From: Rhizobium bangladeshense
GTDB lineage: Bacteria > Pseudomonadota > Alphaproteobacteria > Rhizobiales > Rhizobiaceae
Direction of reading: 5' to 3'
Length of the DNA stretch: 64,000 nt
Assembly (NCBI RefSeq): GCF_017357245.1
Contig: NZ_CP071616.1
Coordinates: forward strand, 221,864-285,863
Each line of letters starts with the position of its first letter. The stretch's first letter is position 1. The notes under the pieces were generated by a model, which was given only the letters and a program-made list of their open reading frames with translations, ran no database searches and had not been told where the DNA came from. The position numbers and the translations under genes were made by a program. Below, piece after piece: positions 49,510 to 58,501 of the stretch.

Positions 49510-50790
49510 ATGACTGTCACGATCTTTCTCGGCGCGCTTCTCGGTCCGATGGCGCTCGGAGTGCCGATCGCCTTTGCCCTCGTCATATCAGGCGTGGCGC
49601 TGATGATGTATCTCGACATGTTCGATGCGCAGATCGTCGCGCAGAACGTGCTGAACGGCGCCGACAGCTTCCCGCTGATGGCGGTGCCTTTCTTCCTTCT
49701 CGCCGGTGAGGTGATGAACACAGGCGGTCTTTCGCGCCGCATCGTCAATCTGGCCATGGCCATGGTGGGCCATATCAGGGGCGGCCTCGGCTTCGTCGCG
49801 ATCTTTGCGGCCTGTGTGCTGTCGAGCCTTTCCGGATCGGCCGTCGCCGATGCCGCCGCCCTCGGCGCGCTGCTCTTCCCGATGATGCTGAAATCCGGTC
49901 ATGATCCTGCTCGCGCCGGCGGTTTGCTTGCATCGGCCTCGATCATCGGCCCAATCATCCCGCCATCTATCGGCTTCATTCTCTATGGTGTCATTGGTGG
50001 GGTCTCGATCACCAAGCTGTTTCTCGCCGGTATCGTTCCCGGCCTGCTGATCGCGGCAGCACTCTGCGTCACCTGGCTGATCGTGGCGCGCAAGGAGCAG
50101 TTCGCCCTGCCGCCGAGACAAAGCGGCGCCGTGCGGATGAAGGCCTTCGTCGAAAGCATCTGGGCGCTGATGCTTCCCGTCATCATCATCGTCGGCCTGA
50201 AGTTCGGCGTGTTCACCCCGACCGAAGCCGGAGTCGTGGCGGCGGTCTATTCGCTGTTCGTATCGATGGTCGTCTATCGCGAACTGCCGCCGGCGCGGCT
50301 GTTCGAGGTCTTCGTCGCGGCTGCAAAAATCACCTCGGTGGTGATGTTCCTGGTGGCCTGCGCCGCGGTCTCGGCCTGGCTGATCACCGTCGCCGATGTG
50401 CCCGGCGAACTCGCGGCCCTTGTCGAACCCCTCATGGACAATCAGACGCTGCTGCTGCTTGCCATCATGGTGCTGATCGTCGTCGTCGGCACCGCAATGG
50501 ACATGACGCCGACGATCCTGGTCATGACGCCGGTGCTGATGCCCATCATCAAACAGGCCGGTATCGACCCGGTTTATTTCGGTGTGCTGTTCATCATCAA
50601 CAACTCGATCGGGCTGATAACGCCGCCTGTCGGCACCGTGCTCAACGTCATTTGCGGCGTCTCGAAGCTTTCGATGGAGGATCTGATGAAGGGCGTCATC
50701 CCCTTCATGATCGCCGAACTGATTGTTCTGCTTTTGCTCGTCCTTTTCCCCGCGCTTGTGACCGCTCCGGTTGCCTGGTTCGGGCACTGA
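49510..50790 (+). CDS. TRAP transporter large permease (DctM)
   Basis: 426-aa permease with about 12 membrane segments. DctM hallmarks include FPLMAVPFFLLAGEVMNTGGLSRRIV, LSSLSGSAVADAAALGALLFPMM, IIGPIIPPSIGFILYGV and NNSIGLITPPVGTVLNV. It is the ion-coupled transmembrane component of the TRAP system. Start at 49510 with GGAG 8 bases upstream, 10 bases after dctQ. Confidence 0.93.
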   Translation: MTVTIFLGALLGPMALGVPIAFALVISGVALMMYLDMFDAQIVAQNVLNGADSFPLMAVPFFLLAGEVMNTGGLSRRIVNLAMAMVGHIRGGLGFVAIFAACVLSSLSGSAVADAAALGALLFPMMLKSGHDPARAGGLLASASIIGPIIPPSIGFILYGVIGGVSITKLFLAGIVPGLLIAAALCVTWLIVARKEQFALPPRQSGAVRMKAFVESIWALMLPVIIIVGLKFGVFTPTEAGVVAAVYSLFVSMVVYRELPPARLFEVFVAAAKITSVVMFLVACAAVSAWLITVADVPGELAALVEPLMDNQTLLLLAIMVLIVVVGTAMDMTPTILVMTPVLMPIIKQAGIDPVYFGVLFIINNSIGLITPPVGTVLNVICGVSKLSMEDLMKGVIPFMIAELIVLLLLVLFPALVTAPVAWFGH

Positions 50791-50858
50791 CTTCGCCTGT
50801 GGCGATGGAATTTCAACGCGGCCGGAGGGAGATTCCGGCTCTATCCTGGGAGGAAAAC

Positions 50859-51875
50859 ATGCTGAACAGATTGACGAAACTGGCTCTGGGGCTGGCCCTG
50901 CCCATTGCCTTCCTGGCAAGCGGCCCCGCTATGGCGGAGATCCGCGAACACAGCCTCAAATTCGCCGCCGCCAATAATAAAGGCCATCCCCAGGTCATGG
51001 GCATGGAGAAATTTGCCGAACTGGTGAAGGAAAAGAGCGGCGGCAAGATCGAGGTCAAGCTGTTTCCGGGCGGCGTGCTCGGCGGCGACGTTCAGACGGT
51101 GTCGGCGCTGCAGGGCGGTGTGATCGAGATGACGGTGCTCAACGCCGGGATTCTCGCAAGCAACGTCAAACAGTTCGGCGCTGTTGACCTGCCGTTCCTC
51201 TTCAACAGCGGCGAAGAGGCCGACAAGGTGATGGACGGTGCGTTCGGTACCGGCCTGATGAAGCTCCTGCCCGACACCGGGCTCGTCGGTCTCGCTTATT
51301 GGGAACTCGGCTTTCGCAACCTCACCAATAACCGTCATCCGGTCACCAAGCTCGAGGACATCAAGGGCCTGAAGATCCGCACGATTCAGTCGCCGATCCC
51401 GATCGAACTCTTCAACAGCCTCGGCGCCAATGCGGTGCCCCTGCCCTATACGGAACTCTATACCGCGCTTGAAACCGGCACCGTCGACGGCCAGGAAAAT
51501 CCGGCCGCCAACATCATCAATGCCAAATTCTTCGAAGTGCAGAAGTACATGACGATCACCCGTCACCAGTACAATCCGCAGATCGTGCTCATCAGCAAGA
51601 AGTTCTGGGATGGCTTGAACGACGAGGAAAAGGCGGTCTTCCAGTCGGCTGCCACGGAAGCCCGCGATTATCAGCGCAAGGTGTCCAGGGAAAAGGACGC
51701 CAGCGCAATCGCGGAAATCAAGAAGACCGGCATGGACGTCGCCGAACTCAGCCCCGAAGAGACGCAGAAACTGCGCGACGCCGTCAAGCCGCTGATCGAC
51801 AAGTTCACGGCCCAGATCGGTGCCGATACCGTCACACAGCTCTTCAAGGAACTCGACGCGGTTCGCGGCAAGTAA
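50859..51875 (+). CDS. TRAP transporter solute-binding protein (DctP)
   Basis: 338 aa from the ATG at 50859 (GGGAGGA upstream). It has a signal peptide at about 1-26 (LALGLALPIAFLASGPAMA) and then the DctP fold. The fold shows GMEKFAELVKEKSGGKIEVKLFPGG, the ligand helix AYWELGFRNLTNNRHPV, the substrate Arg in KIRTIQSPIPIELF and TALETGTVDGQENP. It captures an organic acid in the periplasm. Downstream genes for shikimate/quinate oxidation and dehydroshikimate dehydration point to quinate, shikimate or dehydroshikimate as substrate; this is inferred from context. Confidence 0.93.
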   Translation: MLNRLTKLALGLALPIAFLASGPAMAEIREHSLKFAAANNKGHPQVMGMEKFAELVKEKSGGKIEVKLFPGGVLGGDVQTVSALQGGVIEMTVLNAGILASNVKQFGAVDLPFLFNSGEEADKVMDGAFGTGLMKLLPDTGLVGLAYWELGFRNLTNNRHPVTKLEDIKGLKIRTIQSPIPIELFNSLGANAVPLPYTELYTALETGTVDGQENPAANIINAKFFEVQKYMTITRHQYNPQIVLISKKFWDGLNDEEKAVFQSAATEARDYQRKVSREKDASAIAEIKKTGMDVAELSPEETQKLRDAVKPLIDKFTAQIGADTVTQLFKELDAVRGK

Positions 51876-51882
51876 GCGAATC

Positions 51883-51910
51883 AAGGCCCGCAGCGATCCT
51901 GCGGGCCTTT
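51883..51910 (+). terminator. Stem-loop after dctP, inside the operon
   Basis: AAGGCCCGCAG and CTGCGGGCCTT pair (11 bp, no mismatch) around a 5-base loop; a short T-run of three follows. It starts 8 bases after the dctP stop and ends 29 bases before the shikimate dehydrogenase gene. It could partly terminate transcription, keeping the binding protein more abundant than the enzymes. Confidence 0.65.
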
Positions 51911-51938
51911 CCAATCACCAGCAAACGGGAACTGGCGC

Positions 51939-52799
51939 ATGTCCGAGATACTGCTGAAACCGTTGAAAGCCGGGCTGATCGGCTCCGGCATCCAGGCGTC
52001 GCTCACGCCTGCCATGCATATGAAGGAAGGGGCTGCGCAGGGACTGGACTACGACTTTGAGTTAATCGATCTCGTCAAACTGAACGCTTCGCCGGCCGAT
52101 CTCTCGCGGTTGATCGCGGACGCCGAAGCGCGTGGTCTTGCCGGCCTCAACATCACCCATCCCTGTAAGCAGCTCGTCATCCCGCTGCTCGACGACTTGT
52201 CGCCCGAAGCCCGGGCGCTCGGCGCCGTCAATACCGTCGTCCTGAAGGACAACAGGCGCTTCGGGCACAATACCGACTGGTGGGGCTTCGCCGAGAGCTT
52301 CCGCCGCGGGCTGCCGCAAGCCGATCTTTCCTCGGCCGTGCAGCTCGGAGCAGGCGGAGCGGGTGTCGCAACCGCCTATGCCATCCTGACGCTCGGCCTG
52401 AAGAGCCTGACGGTCTTCGACCGGGAGCATGAGCGCGCCGTGGATGTGGCGGAAACGATGTCCGCGCTCTTTCCCGATGCATCGATTACCGCCAGCAACG
52501 ATCTTGAAGCCGCGATGAAGGTCGCATCCGGGCTGATCCACGCGACGCCGACCGGCATGACAAAATATCCCGGTGTGCCGCTTCCGCCCGAATTTCTTGA
52601 AAGGCGGCATTGGGTCGCCGAAATCGTCTACTTCCCGCTGGAGACGGAGCTTCTGCGGCAGGCAAGGCAGCGCGGCTGCCGGACGCTCGACGGCGGCGGC
52701 ATGGCGGTCTTCCAGGCGGTCGGCGCCTTTCGCCTGATCACCGGCAGGGAGGCCGATGCTGGCCGCATGCTCGCTCACTTTAAGACCATGACGACCTGA
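51939..52799 (+). CDS. Shikimate/quinate dehydrogenase (AroE-like)
   Basis: 286-aa AroE-family protein: LIGSGIQASLTPAMHMKEG at the N-terminal substrate domain, GLAGLNITHPCKQLVIPLLDDLSPEA with the catalytic Lys, DNTDWWGFAESF-type motif (HNTDWWGF) and a nucleotide-binding loop LGAGGAGVATAYAI. It interconverts dehydroshikimate/shikimate or dehydroquinate/quinate. In this catabolic operon, beside a TRAP transporter and QuiC, oxidation of imported quinate or shikimate is more likely than biosynthesis. The presence of SGIQAS-xTP rather than the biosynthetic start is in keeping with the quinate/shikimate dehydrogenase group. Confidence 0.88.
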   Translation: MSEILLKPLKAGLIGSGIQASLTPAMHMKEGAAQGLDYDFELIDLVKLNASPADLSRLIADAEARGLAGLNITHPCKQLVIPLLDDLSPEARALGAVNTVVLKDNRRFGHNTDWWGFAESFRRGLPQADLSSAVQLGAGGAGVATAYAILTLGLKSLTVFDREHERAVDVAETMSALFPDASITASNDLEAAMKVASGLIHATPTGMTKYPGVPLPPEFLERRHWVAEIVYFPLETELLRQARQRGCRTLDGGGMAVFQAVGAFRLITGREADAGRMLAHFKTMTT

Positions 52800-52822
52800 C
52801 ACCTATCGCGAGGACCACTGCG

Positions 52823-54712
52823 ATGAAGACATCGATTGCGACTGTTTCGCTGAGCGGCGACCTCAGTGACAAGCTGGAGGCGATCGCCAAGGCCGGCTTC
52901 GACGGGGTGGAGATCTTCGAGAATGATTTCCTGATCTTCGACGAAAGCCCGAAAGAGGTCGGCCGCATGGTGCGTGATCTCGGCATGGAGATCACGCTCT
53001 TTCAGCCGTTTCGTGATTTCGAAGGCATGCCGGAGCCGCTGCGCAGCCGCACTTTCGATAGGGCCGAGCGCAAGTTCGACCTCATGCAGGAGATGGGCAC
53101 TGATCTCGTGCTTGTATGCTCGAACGTCTCGCCGGCCGCCCTCGGCGGTCTCGACCGGGCGGCGGCGGATTTTCGTGAACTCGGCGAGCGTGCCGCCAGA
53201 CGCGGTCTGCGCGTCGGCTATGAGGCGCTCGCCTGGGGCCGCCATATCCACGATCATCGCGACGCCTGGGAGATCGTCCGGCGGGCCGATCATCCGAATA
53301 TCGGCCTGATCCTCGACAGCTTTCATACCCTGTCGCGCAAGATCGACGTCAACTCGATTCGGTCGATCCCGAAGGAAAAGATCTTCATCATCCAGCTTGC
53401 CGATGCGCCGTCGATCGACATGGATCTGCTCTACTGGAGCCGGCACTTCCGCAACATGCCGGGTGAAGGCGATCTGCCGGTGCTCGATTTCATGAAGGCT
53501 GTCGCGGCAACCGGCTATGACGGCTATCTCTCGCTTGAGATCTTCAACGACCAGTTCCGCGGCGGTTCGCCGAGCGCGATTGCCGTCGACGGCCGCCGTT
53601 CGCTGATCTATCTCGGCGACCAGGTCAACCGCCAGCAGCCGGAGAGCGCATTGCCGGTGCCCTCGATGCCGCCGCGCGCTTCCGTCGAGGGCATCGCCTT
53701 CATCGAGTTTACGGCAGACGAGGACGAGGCGTCGCAGCTTGAAGTGCTGTTTTCAAGCCTAGGCTTCCGCAAGGCGGCCAGGCACAAGAGCAAACGGGTG
53801 ACGGTCTTCCGGCAGGGCGCCATCAATCTCGTCATCAATACCGAGCGGAAAGGTTTTGCCAGCGCCTCTTTTGCCGTGCACGGCACCTCGGCCTATGCCG
53901 CCGGCCTGATGGTCGATGATGCCGTGGCGGCCCTGCGGCGCGCCGTCGCGCTTGGCGCCGAGCGCTTCTCCCAGTCGCTCGATGCCGGCGAGATCGAGAT
54001 GCCGGCGGTGCGCGGCGTCGGCGGCGGTGTGCTCTATTTCCTCGACCGCAAGAGCGATCTCGGCCGCATCTGGGATATTGAATTCGAGGCGGTCGAAGAC
54101 GACGAGGCTTGCCGGCCGGCCGGGCTGCAATCGATCGATCATATGGCGCAGACGATGAAATACGAGGAGCTCTTGACCTGGCTGCTGTTCTACACCTCGC
54201 TCGTCGAGGCGGAGAAGACGCCGATGGTCGATATCGTCGATCCCTCGGGCATCGTCCGGAGCCAGGTCGTCGAGAACCGCGAAGGCTCGCTGCGCATCAC
54301 CATGAACGGGGCGGAAAACCGCAATACGCTCGCCGGCCGTTTCATCGCCGAAACCTTCGGCTCCGGCATCCAGCATCTCGCCTTCAGGACCGACGACATC
54401 TTCGCCACTGCCGCAGCCCTTGCCGCCAACGGCTTCGTTCCGCTGGCGATCTCGCCGAACTATTATGATGATCTCGAAGCCCGCTTCGGCCTCGACGCCG
54501 ATTTCGCCGAGCGTCTAAAGGCTGGCAACATCCTCTACGACCGCGATGACCACGGCGAATATTTCCAGCTCTATAGCCCGACCTATGGCGAGGGCCTATT
54601 CTTCGAGATCGTCGAACGGCGCGGCTATCGCGGCTACGGTGCGGCCAACGCCATCTTCAGGATTGCGGCTCTCCGGAAACATCTGAGACCGGCGGGCCTG
54701 CCGCGTACCTGA
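52823..54712 (+). CDS. quiC: 3-Dehydroshikimate dehydratase QuiC, fused to an HPPD-like domain
   Basis: 629 aa. The N-terminal half (about 1-275) is an AP-endonuclease-type TIM barrel: SIATVSLSGDLSDKLEAIAKAGFDGVEIFENDF, GYEALAWGRHIHDH, GLILDSFHTLSR and YLSLEIFNDQFRGG with metal-ligand Glu/Asp/His. The C-terminal half (about 295-615) is two VOC/HPPD-like modules; SIDHMAQTM, FGSGIQHLAF and QLYSPTYGEGLFFEIVERRGY contain the probable metal ligands. This is the QuiC1 architecture: dehydratase plus an HPPD-like domain of uncertain role. It converts 3-dehydroshikimate to protocatechuate. It starts 24 bases after the dehydrogenase stop, completing the quinate/shikimate pathway. Confidence 0.9.
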   Translation: MKTSIATVSLSGDLSDKLEAIAKAGFDGVEIFENDFLIFDESPKEVGRMVRDLGMEITLFQPFRDFEGMPEPLRSRTFDRAERKFDLMQEMGTDLVLVCSNVSPAALGGLDRAAADFRELGERAARRGLRVGYEALAWGRHIHDHRDAWEIVRRADHPNIGLILDSFHTLSRKIDVNSIRSIPKEKIFIIQLADAPSIDMDLLYWSRHFRNMPGEGDLPVLDFMKAVAATGYDGYLSLEIFNDQFRGGSPSAIAVDGRRSLIYLGDQVNRQQPESALPVPSMPPRASVEGIAFIEFTADEDEASQLEVLFSSLGFRKAARHKSKRVTVFRQGAINLVINTERKGFASASFAVHGTSAYAAGLMVDDAVAALRRAVALGAERFSQSLDAGEIEMPAVRGVGGGVLYFLDRKSDLGRIWDIEFEAVEDDEACRPAGLQSIDHMAQTMKYEELLTWLLFYTSLVEAEKTPMVDIVDPSGIVRSQVVENREGSLRITMNGAENRNTLAGRFIAETFGSGIQHLAFRTDDIFATAAALAANGFVPLAISPNYYDDLEARFGLDADFAERLKAGNILYDRDDHGEYFQLYSPTYGEGLFFEIVERRGYRGYGAANAIFRIAALRKHLRPAGLPRT

Positions 54713-54800
54713 GGCGCGATCTCAGGGCCGACTTCCGCAGCATCAGCACCGCTTGACCAAATGCGGGCGTGGCCCCCCTCCCCGAGGGATCGCTGACATT

Positions 54801-55565
54801 TTACCGCGTCGTATAGCCACCGTCGACAACAAGCACCTCGCCGGTGACATAACTTGCCGCCGCCGAGCAGAGAAACAGGGCTGCACCGGCCACCTCTTCC
54901 GGCTGCCCGACACGTCCCATCGGCGTCATGCTGCGCCAGGTCGGGAACCAGTCGGGGTTGGCGATGCCGCCGCGCGACATGTCGGTCTCGATATAGCCGG
55001 GAGCAATGGCATTGACGCGGATGTTCTCGGCGGCGACTTCGCTTGCCAAGCTCTTCGTCATCATATGGACCGCCGCTTTGGAGGCGTTATAAGCCACCTG
55101 GTTCTGCGGAATGTTGGATACAATGCCGGATATCGAGCCGATGTTGAGGATGACGCCGCCGCCCTGGCGCCGCATGGGTGCAAGTGCTGCGCGGCAGGTG
55201 CGGAAGACGGCGTCGACATTGACGGTCATGATCTCGCGCCAGATGGCATCGGAGAATTCGCCGCTGTCGCCATGAATTGCGATGCCGGCATTGTTGACCA
55301 GTATATGGAGCCGGTCCACCCGTGAGAGGGTTTCGGCAACGAGCGCATCGGGGGCATTGTCCCCCATCATGTCAGCGGCGATGAAATCGAAGTCGACGCC
55401 TGCCTTGGCGAGCCGGTCTTCACTCGCTACGCTGCGAGTTCTTCCGCTGATGAAGACCTTGGCGCCCGCCTCGCCGAGCGCCTCGGCGATCGCCAGTCCG
55501 ATGCCGCGCGTACCGCCGGTCACCAGCGCCACCTGTCCGTTCATGCGAAATCTGTCGAAGATCAT
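54801..55565 (-). CDS. SDR family oxidoreductase
   Basis: 254-aa classical SDR: cofactor motif VTGGTRGIGLA (about 15-25), NNAGIA, catalytic Ser in NIGSISGI, YNASK with Tyr and Lys, and C-terminal TGEVLVVDGGYTTR. It is the last gene of the minus-strand sugar/polyol unit led by the ABC transporter at 59569. It probably oxidises the imported polyol or a downstream intermediate with NAD(P). It is followed convergently by quiC (88 bases between stops). Confidence 0.9.
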   Translation of the reverse strand: MIFDRFRMNGQVALVTGGTRGIGLAIAEALGEAGAKVFISGRTRSVASEDRLAKAGVDFDFIAADMMGDNAPDALVAETLSRVDRLHILVNNAGIAIHGDSGEFSDAIWREIMTVNVDAVFRTCRAALAPMRRQGGGVILNIGSISGIVSNIPQNQVAYNASKAAVHMMTKSLASEVAAENIRVNAIAPGYIETDMSRGGIANPDWFPTWRSMTPMGRVGQPEEVAGAALFLCSAAASYVTGEVLVVDGGYTTR

Positions 55566-55607
55566 GGCCGATTCCTTTCTCCGGTTGGGGAGCCCGGCAC
55601 ATCCTCC

Positions 55608-56336
55608 TCAGATGTCGGTGCTCTGCGGCAGGATGACGAGGTCGCGGATCGTGACGTTGCGTGGACGTGTCAGCATGAAGAGCACCGCTTCGGCCACTTC
55701 TTTCGGCTCCATCAGACCGCCCGCGGCGAGTGCCTCATCGAGCTTCTCTTGCGGCCAATCGCTAATAAGGGCGGTGACGACAGGGCCGGGCGCGACGGCG
55801 CCGACGCGCAAGCCGTGCTTGGCGACTTGTCGTCTGAGGGTATGGACAAAGGCTTGGACCGCGTGTTTGGAGGCCGTGTAGATCGGCTCCCAGACGACGG
55901 GGATCATCCCGGCAACCGAACTCGTCAGGATGATATCGCCGGTCTTGCGCCCGACCATGTGCGGCAGGACGGCATGCACCGAGCGAAATGCGGCGTTGAT
56001 GTTCAGGTTGAGCATGCGATCCCAGGCGTCAGGGTCGCCGTCAAGCACTTCACCGCCGATATAGGATCCGGCATTGGCGTGGAAGATGTCCAACTGGCCT
56101 GCTTTCTCCAGAATCCCGGGCATCATCCCAGCCACGCATTTGGGATCCAGGAGATCGACGACTAAGGGAACAGCCTCTTCGCCGAGCTTCGCGCAGATTT
56201 CCCTCAATGCCTCTTCGTTGCGGTCGATCAACACGACGCGCGCACCTGATGCAAGCATGGTCTTGGCGCATTCGAGGCCGATACCCGATGCCGCGCCGGT
56301 GACGGCCGCGACTTTTCCAGACAGATCCTGTCCCAT
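55608..56336 (-). CDS. SDR family oxidoreductase, ribitol 2-dehydrogenase-like
   Basis: 242 aa from the ATG at 56336 (GAGG 8 bases upstream); the much longer frame extending to 57068 is antisense-like sequence inside the permease gene. It has [31 protein letters not shown] and YTASK, then [17 protein letters not shown]. The overall sequence resembles rhizobial ribitol 2-dehydrogenases, but the assignment is from memory. It lies 26 bases downstream of the permease stop and 42 bases upstream of the second SDR start, so all are in one unit. Confidence 0.85.
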   Translation of the reverse strand: MGQDLSGKVAAVTGAASGIGLECAKTMLASGARVVLIDRNEEALREICAKLGEEAVPLVVDLLDPKCVAGMMPGILEKAGQLDIFHANAGSYIGGEVLDGDPDAWDRMLNLNINAAFRSVHAVLPHMVGRKTGDIILTSSVAGMIPVVWEPIYTASKHAVQAFVHTLRRQVAKHGLRVGAVAPGPVVTALISDWPQEKLDEALAAGGLMEPKEVAEAVLFMLTRPRNVTIRDLVILPQSTDI

Positions 56337-56362
56337 TTTCTTCCTCTGCTTTCCTGGTTGGT

Positions 56363-57622
56363 TTAGGCTCTGCCGTGCGAAATCCGCGACCGGCGTGCCA
56401 GCGAATCGACGATGACGGCGACGGCAAGCACGGCACCCGTGATCATGTACCGAAGCGATGACGACAGATCGAGAAGTGTCAGTCCGCTGGCGATCGACTG
56501 GATAACGATGATGCCGAGAAGGGCTGAATAGGCGCTGCCGCGCCCGCCGAACAGGCTCGTGCCGCCGATGACTGCCGCAGCGATGGCGTTGAGATTGACG
56601 TCGCCCGTGCCGGCCTGCTGGCTGGCTGTCGCCAGCCGCGCGGCGGAAAGCACGCCGCCGGTCGCCGCCAGCAAAGCGCAGATGACGAAGGCGCTCGCAT
56701 AGATGCGCGGCACGTTGATGCCCGAGCGGCGGGCCGCCTCCCTGTTGCCCCCGACGGCATGCATCGAGCGTCCCCATTTCGTCCGCGTCAGCGCGTAATT
56801 CATCGCGGCGACGAGCCCGACGAAGAGTCCGAACATCCAGGGAATGCCGCGCGACTGGTTGAGATAGAAGGCTATCGCCTCCAGGGCGACTGTAATGATG
56901 ACGGCGCGCAGAAGCAGTCCGCCGACCGATTTCGACGACAGCCCGGCGGCGCGCCGGCGCGCCGCCGTGCGGTAGCTCGCGAAGAAGAAACCAAAGCCGG
57001 CAAGGGCAACAAGCGCATAGGCGACCGGATCCGGCATGACCATGATCTGCCCGAAATTCACGAGCCACGAGCCATAGGTCAGATTGATCGAGCCGGTCGA
57101 TCCGAGGATGTAGAGCTGCAGCCCGAGAACGGCGAGCAGTCCCGACAGGGTAGAGACGAAGCTCGGCATGCCGAAGCGGTTGAAGAGGAAGGCGTAGAGC
57201 GAGCCGATCAAGGCGCCGACCGCCATGGCGGCAAGAATGGCCAGCACCACCGGCCAGCCCTGGTTGATCCAGAAGACGCCGACGAGCGCCGAGGCGAAGC
57301 CGCTGACGGAGCCGACGGAAAGATCGATCTCTCCTACCATCAGGATGCAGACGATGCCGAGCGAGATGACGCCGACCGTCGAGCAGTCGAAGAGCATGTT
57401 GACGAGATTGGCGCTCGAGAGGAACACGGGATTGAGCGCCTGAAAAACTGTCCAGATGATCGCCAGACCAACGATGACCGGCAGCGAGCCCAGGTCGCCG
57501 GAGCGGATTCGATCCCAGAAGGCGCGGGCCCAGCCGGCAAGGCTGTCGTCATGGCGCACTCTTTCGTCGCGCCGATCGAGAAGCGCGGGTGCTGCCGGTT
57601 CGTTCTCAATGGTCTTCATCAT
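56363..57622 (-). CDS. Sugar ABC transporter permease (RbsC/XylH class)
   Basis: 419-aa permease with about 10 helices. It has [38 protein letters not shown], the hallmark of the CUT2 family, and [25 protein letters not shown], and [19 protein letters not shown]. It is longer than RbsC by about 90 residues, mainly an extra polar region at about 240-265 as in XylH. Its ATG overlaps the ATPase stop by 4 bases. It forms the channel for a pentose, hexose or polyol. Confidence 0.92.
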   Translation of the reverse strand: MMKTIENEPAAPALLDRRDERVRHDDSLAGWARAFWDRIRSGDLGSLPVIVGLAIIWTVFQALNPVFLSSANLVNMLFDCSTVGVISLGIVCILMVGEIDLSVGSVSGFASALVGVFWINQGWPVVLAILAAMAVGALIGSLYAFLFNRFGMPSFVSTLSGLLAVLGLQLYILGSTGSINLTYGSWLVNFGQIMVMPDPVAYALVALAGFGFFFASYRTAARRRAAGLSSKSVGGLLLRAVIITVALEAIAFYLNQSRGIPWMFGLFVGLVAAMNYALTRTKWGRSMHAVGGNREAARRSGINVPRIYASAFVICALLAATGGVLSAARLATASQQAGTGDVNLNAIAAAVIGGTSLFGGRGSAYSALLGIIVIQSIASGLTLLDLSSSLRYMITGAVLAVAVIVDSLARRSRISHGRA

Positions 57623-58437
57623 GGCCTTCCCTCCTCGTTCTCTCGGCTTTGCGCCTTGCGGCGCATCGCGCGGCGGGAGACGGAGTTGTTGGACGCGCCG
57701 GTAATCGCGCTGACCAGCTCTTCGTTGGACGCGTCGGGCATGAAGGTGCCGTTGTTGCGGCCGAGCCGAAGCACGACGATGCGGTCGGCGACGGCCCGCA
57801 CATCCTCCATGTTGTGGCTGATCATGATAACGCCCAGCCCGCGTTCACGCACGCGTTCGATCAGGTCGAGCACCTCGGCCGTCTGGGCGACGCCAAGAGC
57901 TGCTGTGGGCTCGTCGAGCATGATCAGTTTCGGCTCGAGCAGCAGCGACCGGGCAATCGCCACGGTCTGCCGCTGCCCGCCGGAAAGCGAGGCGACCGGC
58001 TCGCGCACGCTTGGGATCCGGGCCGAAAGCTCGCTCAGCAGCTTCCAGGCGCGGATTTCCATGGCGACTTCGTCGAGCTGAAACGGATTGAGCTCCTTGC
58101 CAAGAAAGATATTGGCGACGACATCGAGATTTTCGCAGAGCGCCAGATCCTGGAAGACGGTCGCAATGCCAAGGTCGAGAGCAGCACTTGGGCTCGACAG
58201 ATCGGCCTGTTTGCCCTCGAACAGGATCGTGCCCGACGTCGGTTGGTGGACGCCGGCCAGGATCTTCACGAGCGTCGATTTGCCGGCGCCATTGTCGCCC
58301 ACCAGCGCCACGACCTCGCCGGCATGCACGTCGAGTTCGATATCGGTCAGCGCCGACACCGCTCCGAAATTCTTGGAAATTCCGCGCAGGCTGAGGACGG
58401 GCTGGCGTGAGTCAAAAGTGTGAGAGGTTTCAGACAT
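57619..58437 (-). CDS. Sugar ABC transporter ATPase (single ABC domain, CUT2)
   Basis: 272 aa with one ABC domain: Walker A GDNGAGKST (about 43), FQDLALCENLDVVANIFLGKE, signature LSGGQRQTVAIARSL and Walker B LIMLDEPTAALG, and a C-terminal tail of about 40 residues. Most CUT2 ATPases (RbsA, XylG) carry two fused ABC domains; here there is only one, as in FrcA of the rhizobial fructose system, so the active transporter would need a homodimer. It is in the same operon with the solute-binding protein and permease. Confidence 0.92.
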   Translation of the reverse strand: MSETSHTFDSRQPVLSLRGISKNFGAVSALTDIELDVHAGEVVALVGDNGAGKSTLVKILAGVHQPTSGTILFEGKQADLSSPSAALDLGIATVFQDLALCENLDVVANIFLGKELNPFQLDEVAMEIRAWKLLSELSARIPSVREPVASLSGGQRQTVAIARSLLLEPKLIMLDEPTAALGVAQTAEVLDLIERVRERGLGVIMISHNMEDVRAVADRIVVLRLGRNNGTFMPDASNEELVSAITGASNNSVSRRAMRRKAQSRENEEGRP

Positions 58438-58501
58438 CGCCTGGTCCTTCGAAAAGCGAAATCGGAAGCGCAGCCGATGACGGCCGCGCTTCTCTTGCCG
58501 A

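Noticed and set aside
56337..57068. Upstream extension of the ribitol-dehydrogenase-like frame
   Set aside because: It runs through the permease gene in another frame; the ATG at 56336 with GAGG upstream gives a normal SDR.
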